Assembly: GCA_005885565.1 (NCBI GenBank)
Contig: VAXK01000036.1
Span: forward strand, 1 to 9,725
Direction: 5' to 3'
DNA length: 9,725 bases
Source of the DNA: Actinomycetota bacterium
GTDB taxonomy: Bacteria; Actinomycetota; Thermoleophilia; Gaiellales; Gaiellaceae
Positions 1-5,797 of this stretch are shown one piece after another. Made by a program: the position numbers and the translations under genes. Under the pieces are notes generated by a model, which was given only the letters and a program-made list of their open reading frames with translations, ran no database searches and was not told where the DNA came from. Every line of letters starts with the position of its first letter. The first letter of the stretch is position 1.

Positions 1-507
1 ATCACCGTGCTCGGCGACAAGCTGCGCCCCTCCGGCCGCGACGGACGCCTGCCGTGGGAGGAGCTCGCGCGGGCCGACGCGGCGTACTTCGTGAGCGGCG
101 ACGACGCCGCGCTGCACGCCGCGCGCCGCGCGCCGCTGCTCGTCGCGACGGCGCGCGAGACCGAGACGCTCCGCGAGGGCGCCGTCGAGCTCGATGCCCT
201 CGTCGGGAGCGGGGAGGACCCCGGCGAGCGCTACGGCCCAGGCGAGCTCGAGCCGCGGCCGAAGCTCGTCGTGACGACGGCGGGCGCGCTCGGCGGCTGG
301 ATGAATCCCGGCGGCCCGTACCTTGCGGCGCCGCTCCCCGGCCCCGTCGAGGACGCCTACGGCTGCGGTGACTGCTTCGCGGCCGGGCTCACGTTCGCCC
401 TCGCGGACGGTCGCTCACCCGAGGTGGCGGTCGAGCTCGCCGCCCGCTGCGGCGCCGCAGTGCTCACGGGCCGCGGCGCCTACGCCGGCCAGCTGACGCT
501 CGGCTAA
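1..507 (+). CDS. PfkB-family carbohydrate kinase, 3' part (5' end outside window)
   Basis: The frame is open from base 1 to TAA at 505-507, giving 168 visible codons. This is the C-terminal half of a ribokinase/PfkB-type sugar or nucleoside kinase, which transfers the ATP gamma-phosphate to a hydroxyl of a small substrate in the cytoplasm. The diagnostic stretch is VEDAYGCGDCFAAGLTFAL near the end. It matches the PfkB signature 2 (usually DTxGAGDxFxAG), with the catalytic Asp encoded at 370-372. The usual GAGD reads GCGD here. An upstream LVVTTAGALGG segment matches the strand and turn (VVTxGxxG) before the nucleotide site. The substrate cannot be told, because the N-terminal sugar-binding half is missing. 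A GTG at 7 could be read as a start, but the fragment would lack half the fold, so the gene almost certainly begins upstream. It is separated from the dcw genes by a hairpin and a new promoter, so it is probably not functionally linked to them. Confidence 0.85.
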   Translation: MTVLGDKLRPSGRDGRLPWEELARADAAYFVSGDDAALHAARRAPLLVATARETETLREGAVELDALVGSGEDPGERYGPGELEPRPKLVVTTAGALGGWMNPGGPYLAAPLPGPVEDAYGCGDCFAAGLTFALADGRSPEVAVELAARCGAAVLTGRGAYAGQLTLG

Positions 508-548
508 CACAGCCCCGGCCGAATCGGTCCTGTCCTGGCGCGCTTGCC

Positions 549-586
549 GGGGCCATGGCCCGGTGGCAGCCACCGGCCATGGCCCC
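549..586 (+). terminator. Strong hairpin downstream of the kinase gene, possible terminator
   Basis: Bases 549-566 (GGGGCCATGGCCCGGTGG) pair with 570-586 across a 3-nt CAG loop. All 17 bases of the right arm pair, with one unpaired C in the left arm. It begins 41 bases after the kinase stop codon. No T-run follows (TACGACC), so it is not a classical intrinsic terminator, although U-less hairpin terminators are proposed in high-GC actinobacteria. A competing pairing of CCCCGGC (513-519) with GCCGGGG (546-552) is also possible. Terminator function is inferred from position. Confidence 0.45.
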
Positions 587-703
587 TACGACCAACCCGC
601 CGCACGGAGAGCGGGCTCCCCGGGCGGGCGGTTGCGACGGAACTCCTACGCGGACACGTTCATAGGCGGCCTGTCGAAAACCCCCTTTCGGGGGGCGATT
701 GGG

Positions 704-732
704 TTGCGCTGTGGGCCGATGTGGTTTAAAGT
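704..732 (+). promoter_or_regulatory. Predicted dcw promoter (Pmra) upstream of mraZ
   Basis: TTGCGC at 704-709 is followed by a 17-bp spacer and TAAAGT at 727-732, a good match to a housekeeping sigma-70/SigA promoter in a GC-rich genome. Transcription would start near 739, giving a short 5' leader of about 25 bases before the mraZ ATG. The MraZ repeats overlap the spacer, the -10 box and the predicted start site, the layout expected of an autorepressed promoter. Confidence 0.7.
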
Positions 733-746
733 GGGACGAAGTGGTG
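711..746 (+). promoter_or_regulatory. MraZ operator: four GTGG direct repeats at 10-bp spacing
   Basis: Four decamers begin at 711, 721, 731 and 741: GTGGGCCGAT, GTGGTTTAAA, GTGGGACGAA and GTGGTGAGCT. They share GTGG at an exact 10-bp period, so the repeats lie on one face of the helix. MraZ is known to bind direct TGGGN repeats separated by 5 bp in its own promoter, and TGGGC, TGGTT, TGGGA and TGGTG with 5-bp gaps fit this. Two copies are exact TGGGN and two carry T at the fourth base. The site covers the -10 box, consistent with autoregulation of the cluster. Confidence 0.85.
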
Positions 747-763
747 AGCTAAAGGACAGCTGG

Positions 764-1198
764 ATGCTCCTCGGCGAGTACGAGCACACGATCGATGACA
801 AGAGCCGCCTCACCCTTCCGGCCAAGTTCCGAGAGTCCTTCGCGGAGGGGATCGTGCTCACGAGAGGCATGGACGGCTGCCTCTACGCCTACACCCGATC
901 CGACTGGGACCGGCTCGTCGAGACACGGCTCTCGACGCTCGACCCGCTCAGCCGCGAGGGCCGGCTGATGCAGCGCTACTTCTTCGCCTCGGCGGCGGCC
1001 GCGGAGCTCGACAAGCAGGGCCGCGTGCCCGTGCCGGCCGCCCTCACGGAGGCGGCGGGCCTCGGCCGCGACGTCGTCGTCGCCGGCGTCTACGACCACC
1101 TGGAGATCTGGAGCCGCGCCGCCTGGCGCGAACACCTGCGGGAAGTGGAAGGGAGTGCGGAGCATGTTGCCGAACGCCTTGCAGCCAAACGCGACTGA
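764..1198 (+). CDS. mraZ: Transcriptional regulator MraZ
   Basis: This 144-residue protein has the usual family length. MraZ is a ring-forming DNA-binding protein with two SpoVT-AbrB-like swapped-hairpin repeats. It binds the promoter of its own dcw operon and represses it. The N-terminal repeat shows GEYEHTIDDKSRLTLPAKFR (residues 4-23) with the family pattern DxKxRxxxPxKFR. The second repeat is ELDKQGRVPVPAAL (81-94). The start is ATG 764 because AAAGGA at 751-756 lies 7 bases upstream and homology begins at once (MLLGEYEH). The open frame extends upstream to 563 but with no family similarity. The gene is first in the cluster, directly behind its own predicted operator, and its end overlaps rsmH by 35 bases. 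Assignment is secure. Confidence 0.95.
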   Translation: MLLGEYEHTIDDKSRLTLPAKFRESFAEGIVLTRGMDGCLYAYTRSDWDRLVETRLSTLDPLSREGRLMQRYFFASAAAAELDKQGRVPVPAALTEAAGLGRDVVVAGVYDHLEIWSRAAWREHLREVEGSAEHVAERLAAKRD

Positions 1199-2123
1199 TC
1201 ACGTCCCCGTCCTCGCCGACGAGGTACGGCGCCTGCTCGCGGTGCAGCCGGGGGAGACGGTCGTCGACGCGACCTTCGGCGCCGGCGGCCACGCGGCGCT
1301 CCTCGCCGCCGACCTGCACGGGGAGGGCCGCTTCGTCGCGATCGACCGCGACCCGAACGTGCGGCCCTACTTCGAACGTTTCCGGCGCCGAGCCGGCGTC
1401 TCCGCGCGCCTGCTCCGGGGCGACTTCTCCGTCGTCCTCGAGCAGCTCGCGGGGAACGGGTTCGGCGCCGACGCGATCCTGCTCGACCTCGGCGTCTCGA
1501 GCATGCAGCTCGACCGTCCCGAGCGCGGCTTCTCGTACGCGGTCGACGCGCCGCTCGACATGCGCATGGATCCCTCCGCGGAGGGGTCCGCGCGCGAGCT
1601 CGTGAACGAGGCGAGCGAGCGGGATCTCCAGTCGATCTTCCGCCGCTACGGCGAGGAGCGCTACGCGCGGCAGATCGCGCGCGAGATCGGCCGCCGCCGC
1701 CGGAAGGCGCCGATCGAGCGCACGGGCGAGCTCGTCGACGCGGTGCGCGCCGCGATCCCGGCGCCGGCGCGCTTCGGCGACGGGCATCCCGCGAAGCGGG
1801 TCTTCCAGGCGCTCCGTATCGCGGTCAACGACGAGCTCGGCGCGCTCGAGCGGGCGCTGCCGGCGGCGCTCGAGCTCCTCCGGCCGGGCGGCCGCCTCGC
1901 GGTGATCAGCTTCCACTCGCTCGAGGACCGGCAGGTGAAGCGGTTCCTGCGCCGGGAGGAGCGCGGCTGCGTCTGCCCGCCCGACTTCCCGATCTGCGTC
2001 TGCGGCCACGAGCCGCGCCTGCGGGCGCTCCACCGCAAGGCGATCCGCCCGACTCCCGCCGAGCTGGCCGCAAACCCGCGCGCCTCCTCGGCTCGGCTGC
2101 GGACGGCCAGGAAGGTCGGCTGA
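1164..2123 (+). CDS. rsmH: 16S rRNA (cytosine-1402-N4)-methyltransferase RsmH (MraW)
   Basis: This 319-residue, SAM-dependent enzyme N4-methylates C1402 of 16S rRNA in the ribosomal P site. Visible motifs in order are: the SAM-binding glycine loop VDATFGAGGHA (34-44); the acidic VAIDRDP (58-64); ILLDLGVSSMQLD (105-117), a family hallmark; GFSYAVDAPLDMRMDP (122-137); RVFQALRIAVNDEL (212-225); and VISFHSLEDRQVKRF (247-261). The tail has a Cys cluster, CVCPPDFPICVCG (269-281), typical of actinobacterial homologues. The start is set at ATG 1164, with GGGAG at 1151-1155 8 bases upstream. GTG 1155 is in frame but sits on that Shine-Dalgarno sequence. The gene overlaps mraZ by 35 bases, and its TGA overlaps the ftsL-like ATG, so translation is probably coupled. 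Confidence 0.96.
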   Translation: MLPNALQPNATDHVPVLADEVRRLLAVQPGETVVDATFGAGGHAALLAADLHGEGRFVAIDRDPNVRPYFERFRRRAGVSARLLRGDFSVVLEQLAGNGFGADAILLDLGVSSMQLDRPERGFSYAVDAPLDMRMDPSAEGSARELVNEASERDLQSIFRRYGEERYARQIAREIGRRRRKAPIERTGELVDAVRAAIPAPARFGDGHPAKRVFQALRIAVNDELGALERALPAALELLRPGGRLAVISFHSLEDRQVKRFLRREERGCVCPPDFPICVCGHEPRLRALHRKAIRPTPAELAANPRASSARLRTARKVG

Positions 2124-2485
2124 TGGCCTCGTTCGACCTCGCGACGCCGCTCGAGGCCCCGGCTAGGCCGCCGGTCCGCGCCCGCCCGCGCACGCGCCGG
2201 CGCGCCTCGTCCAACCGGCGCATGGCCGGCGGGCTCCTGTGGATCGTTCTGAGCGCCGTCCTCCTCACCGGCGTCGTCGCGATCAACGTCGTCGTGCTGC
2301 GGCTCAACGTCCGGCTCGACCGCGCCGGTCGCGACCGCGTGAACCTCCGCGCGGAGAACGCGCTGCTCCAGGCGGAGCTGTCCAGCACGGCCGCGTCGAG
2401 CCGCATCCAGACGCTCGCCCGGGCCCGCGGCTTCGTCCCCGCGTCGGAGACGACGTACATCGACCTCGGCCGGACGGGCCGGTGA
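2123..2485 (+). CDS. ftsL: FtsL-like bitopic division protein
   Basis: This 120-residue protein sits in the canonical ftsL slot between rsmH and ftsI. FtsL is a small single-pass protein that, with a DivIC/FtsB partner, activates the FtsW-FtsI septal synthase. The architecture fits: an Arg-rich cytoplasmic tail (about 1-35), one membrane helix (about 36-58, GGLLWIVLSAVLLTGVVAI), then a likely coiled coil (about 60-90, LRLNVRLDRAG through ENALLQAEL), and a short end with ARARGFVPASETTYIDL resembling the ARxxGxxxP feature of FtsL/septum-initiator proteins. The start ATG is in a TGATG overlap with rsmH and has AGGAAGG at 2109-2115, 7 bases upstream. Its end overlaps ftsI in GTGA. Sequence conservation in this family is weak, so the name rests on architecture and position. 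Confidence 0.8.
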   Translation: MASFDLATPLEAPARPPVRARPRTRRRASSNRRMAGGLLWIVLSAVLLTGVVAINVVVLRLNVRLDRAGRDRVNLRAENALLQAELSSTAASSRIQTLARARGFVPASETTYIDLGRTGR

Positions 2486-4149
2486 GGCCGGGCGCGCTCG
2501 TCAACCGGCGGATCAGGCTCCTCCTCGCCGCGCTCGCGCTCGCGTTCGGCGGCATCTTCCTCCGCGCCGTCTGGATCCAGGGCGTGCGCGCCGCCGCGCT
2601 GTCGCGGCTCGCGAGCTCCCAGCACCGCGAGACGGTCGCGCTACCCGCGAGCCGGGGGACGATCTACGACCGCTCGGGCTCGCCGCTCGCGATCGGCGAG
2701 CAGGCGACGACGGTCTACGCCGACCCGAAGCAGGTCGTCGACGCGCGCGCCGCGGCGCTCGCCGCCGGCCGCACGCTCGGCATCGACCCGGCGACGCTCG
2801 AGCCGAAGCTCGCCGACAAGCGCCTCGGCTTCGTCTACGTCCGGCGGAAGGCCAATCCCGTCGCCGCGGCCGCACTGGAGAAGAAGGGAGTCCCGGGCCT
2901 CGGCTTCTACCCCGAGGAGCGGCGCACGTACCCGCAGGGCCGGATCGCCGCGCAGGTGCTCGGGTTCGCCGGCGTCGACAATCGCGGGCTCGCGGGGACG
3001 GAGCTCCAGCTCGACCGCGCCCTCACCGGCAAGGCCGGCAGCGAGACGATCGTGAAGGACCCGCTCGGCCGCGCGATCGACGTCGTGAAGGAGACGGCGC
3101 CGCGCGAGGGTCGTGCCGTCCGCCTCACGCTCGACCACACGATCCAGTCGAACGCCGAGCAGGTGCTCCGCCAGACGGTCGCGTCGTCCGGAGCGAAGGA
3201 CGCGACCGCGATCGTGCTCGACCCGCACTCGGGCGCGATCCTCGCCATGGCCGTCGAGCCGGGCTACGACGCGAACCGCTTCGCGAGCGTGCCGGTCGCG
3301 CTCCAGGCGAACCGGGCGGTCGTGGACACGTACGAGCCGGGCTCGACCTTCAAGCTCGTGACCGTCGCGGGCGCGCTCTCGGAGGGCATCGTGCACCCCG
3401 GGACGACGTTCACGCTCCCGTACTCGATCCACGTCGCCGACCGCGTCATCCACGACGCCGAGCAGCGCGGGACCGAGCAGATGAGCGTCGCGCAGATCCT
3501 CTCTCGCTCGTCGAACGTCGGCGCGATCACGCTGGCCGAGATGCTCAGGAAGGACAGGCTGCTGCGGTGGATCGGGCGCTTCGGCTTCGGGCGGCGGACC
3601 GGCGTCGACTTCCCGGGCGAGAGCGCGGGCATCCTGCCTTCGTACTGGTCGGGGTCGACGATCGGGAACGTCCCGATCGGCCAGGGCATCGCGGTCACGC
3701 CGATCCAGATGGCCTCTGCGTACGCGGCGATCGCGAACCGCGGCGTCTGGGTGCGGCCGCACCTCGTGGCGCGTGGCCGGGCGGTGCGGCGGCGGGTCGT
3801 CTCGCGGACGGTCGCCGCGCAGCTCTCGACGATGCTGCGCGGAGTGGTGACGAGCGGGACGGGCACCTCCGCCGCGATCCCCGGCTACCGCGTGGCGGGG
3901 AAGACTGGCACGGCGCAGAAGCCGGACGCCCACGGCGGTTACTCGAACCGGTACGTCGCGTCGTTCGTCGGCTTCGTGCCGGCCTCGCGGCCGCGGCTCG
4001 TCGTCCTCGTCACGGTGGACGAGCCGAAGACGGCGATCTGGGGCGGCGCGATCGCCGCGCCGGCGTTCCAGCAGATCGCGAGCTTCGACCTCCAGTACCT
4101 CGAGGTCCCGCCGGACGCGCCGCAGAGTACCCCGCCGGCGGGGTACTGA
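2482..4149 (+). CDS. ftsI: Septal peptidoglycan transpeptidase, class B PBP (FtsI/PBP3 type)
   Basis: This 555-residue class B penicillin-binding protein cross-links septal peptidoglycan outside the membrane. A short N-terminal tail is followed by one membrane anchor (about 11-30, IRLLLAALALAFGGIFLRAV). The PBP dimer/pedestal domain follows, with SRGTIYDRSGSPLAI (57-71) and the RRTYPQGRIAAQVLGF block. The transpeptidase domain carries all three active-site motifs: SxxK as STFK (Ser288, Lys291, in YEPGSTFK), SxN as SSN (343-345), and KTG (474-476, in VAGKTGTAQKP). The C-terminus stops soon after the transpeptidase fold and shows no PASTA domain. The start is the GTG in a GTGA overlap with ftsL. 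The open frame runs further upstream inside ftsL, but only as out-of-frame Arg-rich sequence. The last seven codons lie in a perfect palindrome. After this gene the tight operon is interrupted for 250 bases. Confidence 0.95.
   Translation: MRPGALVNRRIRLLLAALALAFGGIFLRAVWIQGVRAAALSRLASSQHRETVALPASRGTIYDRSGSPLAIGEQATTVYADPKQVVDARAAALAAGRTLGIDPATLEPKLADKRLGFVYVRRKANPVAAAALEKKGVPGLGFYPEERRTYPQGRIAAQVLGFAGVDNRGLAGTELQLDRALTGKAGSETIVKDPLGRAIDVVKETAPREGRAVRLTLDHTIQSNAEQVLRQTVASSGAKDATAIVLDPHSGAILAMAVEPGYDANRFASVPVALQANRAVVDTYEPGSTFKLVTVAGALSEGIVHPGTTFTLPYSIHVADRVIHDAEQRGTEQMSVAQILSRSSNVGAITLAEMLRKDRLLRWIGRFGFGRRTGVDFPGESAGILPSYWSGSTIGNVPIGQGIAVTPIQMASAYAAIANRGVWVRPHLVARGRAVRRRVVSRTVAAQLSTMLRGVVTSGTGTSAAIPGYRVAGKTGTAQKPDAHGGYSNRYVASFVGFVPASRPRLVVLVTVDEPKTAIWGGAIAAPAFQQIASFDLQYLEVPPDAPQSTPPAGY
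4126..4147. repeat. Perfect 22-bp palindrome across the ftsI stop codon
   Basis: All 11 base pairs match around the centre between 4136 and 4137. The core is GTACCCCGCCGGCGGGGTAC with A at the left end and T at the right. It encodes the last seven ftsI residues (STPPAGY) and the first base of the stop codon. As RNA it would form a GC-rich stem of about 9 bp. No T-run follows, so it could be a U-less terminator, an mRNA 3' stabilising hairpin, a protein site or a REP-type repeat. The sequence does not decide between these. Confidence 0.8.
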
Positions 4150-4202
4150 TCGCAAGGGCGGTGCAACGCGCACTTCCTCTCCACCGCGGCAGCGCACCTC
4201 GG

Positions 4203-4337
4203 GCCACGGCTGGGGTCAGACCCCTTCCCATGGCTCCGGCAGACACGGCCTCGAGGCGAGCTTTGCGTGGCAGGCCGGGGGAGGCGCACGGGACGTGTCT
4301 CGGAGTGCGAGGACAGGGGTCTGACCCCAGCCCTGGC
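4203..4337. repeat. 135-bp foldback element with 23-bp terminal inverted repeats (REP/MITE-like)
   Basis: Left arm 4203-4225 and right arm 4315-4337 are reverse complements at 22 of 23 positions, the only mismatch being at 4207/4333. The inner 17 bases, GGCTGGGGTCAGACCCC at 4208-4224, are matched exactly by 4316-4332. Each arm is itself near-palindromic, GGGGTC-A-GACCCC. Inside lie a second nested pair, AGACACG (4241-4247) with CGTGTCT (4294-4300), and a 10-bp palindrome GCCTCGAGGC (4248-4257). The whole could fold into a long, branched hairpin. This is the form of REP/BIME or MITE-type non-autonomous elements. No transposase is in the window and I see no obvious target duplication, so mobility is inference. 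Confidence 0.75.
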
Positions 4338-4384
4338 TGTTGCGGACGTGGTATTCGTGACGGCCGGTGGGCCGACCGCGCGGG

Positions 4385-4390
4385 TAGACT
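4385..4390 (+). promoter_or_regulatory. Candidate -10 box for a leaderless murE transcript
   Basis: TAGACT (TANNNT type) ends 9 bases before the murE ATG. A start site 6-9 bases downstream of a -10 box would fall at or within three bases of that ATG. The intervening CGCCCGGCG has no Shine-Dalgarno character, as expected for a leaderless mRNA, common in actinobacteria. No good -35 box is visible at 16-18 bp, so this is tentative. Confidence 0.4.
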
Positions 4391-4399
4391 CGCCCGGCG

Positions 4400-5797
4400 A
4401 TGGACCTCGAGCGCGTCATTGCAGCGCTCGCGCCGCGGGAGGTCGTCGGTCGCGCTCCGGTCGAAGTCGCCGATCTGGCCTACGACACGCGCGCCGTCGC
4501 GCCCGGAGCGCTCTTCTTCTGCGTTCGCGGGGCGAACGTCGACGGGCACGAGCTCGCGCCGCAGGCCCTCGAAGCCGGCGCCGGTGCGCTCGTCGTCGAG
4601 CGGCCGGTCGCAGCGCAAGTGCCGCAGCTCGTCGTCGTCGACAGCCGCGCAGCCATGGCCGTCGCGGCCGACGTCTTCTTCGGCCATCCGACGCACGAGC
4701 TCGACGTCGTCGGCGTCACCGGCACGAACGGCAAGACGACGACCGCGCACCTCGTCTACGCGATCCTCGCCGCGGCGGGACGCCGGCCGGGCCTCCTCGG
4801 CACGATCGAGGCGCGCCTCGCGGGCGAGCGGCGCCCGGTCGTGCGCACGACCCCCGAGGCGATCGACCTCCAGCGCACCTTCCGCGAGATGCTCGACGCG
4901 GGCGACAAAAGCTGCGCGATGGAGGCCTCGTCCCACGCCTCCGAGCTGCATCGGCTCGACCGGGTGCGCTTCGCCGCGCTCGTCTTCACGAACCTGACCC
5001 CCGACCACCTCGACTTCCACGGCACGATAGAGCGCTACTTCGACGCGAAGCGGCGGCTCTTCGCCGGAGACGACCCGCCGCCCGCGGCGATCAACGTCGA
5101 CGACCCGTGGGGACGGAAGCTCGCGGCCGAGCGACCGGACGCGCTGACGTTCGGCGTGGCCGCCGCCGGCGCGCAGATCGGGCCCGACGCGCTGGAGGGC
5201 ATCGAGCTCAAGCTGCGCGGCCGCTTCAACGTCGCGAATGCGCTCGGCGCGCTCGCCGCGGCGCGTCTGCTCGGCATCGACGACGAGGCGACGGCGCGCG
5301 GCCTCGAGGCGGTGCGCGGAGTCCCCGGCCGCTTCGAGTCGGTCGACGAGGGCCAGCCGTTCGAGGTGATCGTCGACTACTCGCACACCCCCGACTCGCT
5401 CGAGAACGCTCTCCGCGCGGCGCGCGACCTCGCCGCCGGCCGCGTGCTGTGCGTCTTCGGCTGCGGCGGCGACCGCGACCGCGAGAAGCGGCCGCTCATG
5501 GGCCGGATCGCCGCCGAGCTCGCGGACGTCCCGATCCTCACGACGGACAACCCGCGCAGCGAGGACCCGCTCGCGATCATCGACGAGGTCGTGCGCGGCA
5601 CCTCCGGCGAGCTGGAGGTCGAGCCCGACCGTCGAGCGGCGATCACGCGCGCGGTCGAGGCGGCGCGTGAGGGCGACGTCGTCCTCGTCGCCGGCCGCGG
5701 CGCCGAGCCGGCGCAGGAGGTCGCGGGCCGCAAGCTGCCCTTCGACGACCGCGACGTCGCCCGCGAGGCGCTGCGGCGGATCCAGGCGGCGGCGTGA
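4400..5797 (+). CDS. murE: UDP-MurNAc-tripeptide synthetase MurE (meso-DAP-adding type)
   Basis: This 465-residue cytoplasmic Mur ligase adds the third peptide residue to UDP-MurNAc-L-Ala-D-Glu using ATP. The N-terminal UDP-binding domain has AYDTRAVAPGALFFCVRG (28-44). The central ATPase has the P-loop GTNGKTTT (108-115), TTPEA (150-154), EASSHA (175-180), TNLTPDHLDFHGT (197-209) and a Lys at 217 in the place of the carbamylated Lys. The C-terminal domain has HTPDSLENAL (329-338), CGGDRDREKRP (355-365) and DNPRSEDP (383-390). DNPR is the known meso-DAP-recognition motif, so the third residue is probably meso-DAP. The usual GKGHE motif reads GRGAE (432-436); the Gly and Glu that contact DAP are kept and the His is lost. 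ATG 4400 has no Shine-Dalgarno. The gene overlaps murF by 4 bases (GTGA). Confidence 0.96.
   Translation: MDLERVIAALAPREVVGRAPVEVADLAYDTRAVAPGALFFCVRGANVDGHELAPQALEAGAGALVVERPVAAQVPQLVVVDSRAAMAVAADVFFGHPTHELDVVGVTGTNGKTTTAHLVYAILAAAGRRPGLLGTIEARLAGERRPVVRTTPEAIDLQRTFREMLDAGDKSCAMEASSHASELHRLDRVRFAALVFTNLTPDHLDFHGTIERYFDAKRRLFAGDDPPPAAINVDDPWGRKLAAERPDALTFGVAAAGAQIGPDALEGIELKLRGRFNVANALGALAAARLLGIDDEATARGLEAVRGVPGRFESVDEGQPFEVIVDYSHTPDSLENALRAARDLAAGRVLCVFGCGGDRDREKRPLMGRIAAELADVPILTTDNPRSEDPLAIIDEVVRGTSGELEVEPDRRAAITRAVEAAREGDVVLVAGRGAEPAQEVAGRKLPFDDRDVAREALRRIQAAA

Larger units (their letters stand above)
508..763. other. Intergenic region upstream of the dcw cluster
   Basis: This stretch lies between the kinase stop and the mraZ start. 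It holds the hairpin at 549-586, a small GC hairpin at 681-694 (CCCCC, loop TTTC, GGGGG) just before the -35 box, and then the promoter and MraZ repeats at 704-746. The part from 588 to 680 shows nothing I can assign. The frame is open from 563 into mraZ, but it has no MraZ homology before 764 and no convincing start signal, so I treat it as non-coding. Confidence 0.7.
4150..4399. other. Intergenic break between ftsI and murE
   Basis: This is the only long gap between same-strand genes of the cluster; every other same-strand junction overlaps or abuts. It contains the foldback element (4203-4337) and a TAGACT box just before murE. The part 4150-4202 shows only a short GTGC/GCAC inverted pair (4161-4164 and 4170-4173). 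I see no credible coding sequence on either strand. The open frames crossing it are Arg/Pro-rich shadows with no recognisable domain. Confidence 0.7.

Noticed and set aside
563..763. Upstream in-frame extension of mraZ
   Set aside because: It covers the promoter and operator; the Shine-Dalgarno and homology begin at 764.
2239..2481. In-frame upstream extension of ftsI inside ftsL
   Set aside because: Low-complexity Arg-rich residues without PBP similarity; the GTGA overlap at 2482 is a better start.
2641..4197. Long minus-strand open frame opposite ftsI
   Set aside because: Same composition effect; the plus strand encodes a full class B PBP with all motifs.
4010..5386. Long minus-strand open frame opposite murE and the intergenic gap
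   Set aside because: Arg/Ala/Asp-rich sequence with no domain; it is the shadow of murE in GC-rich DNA.
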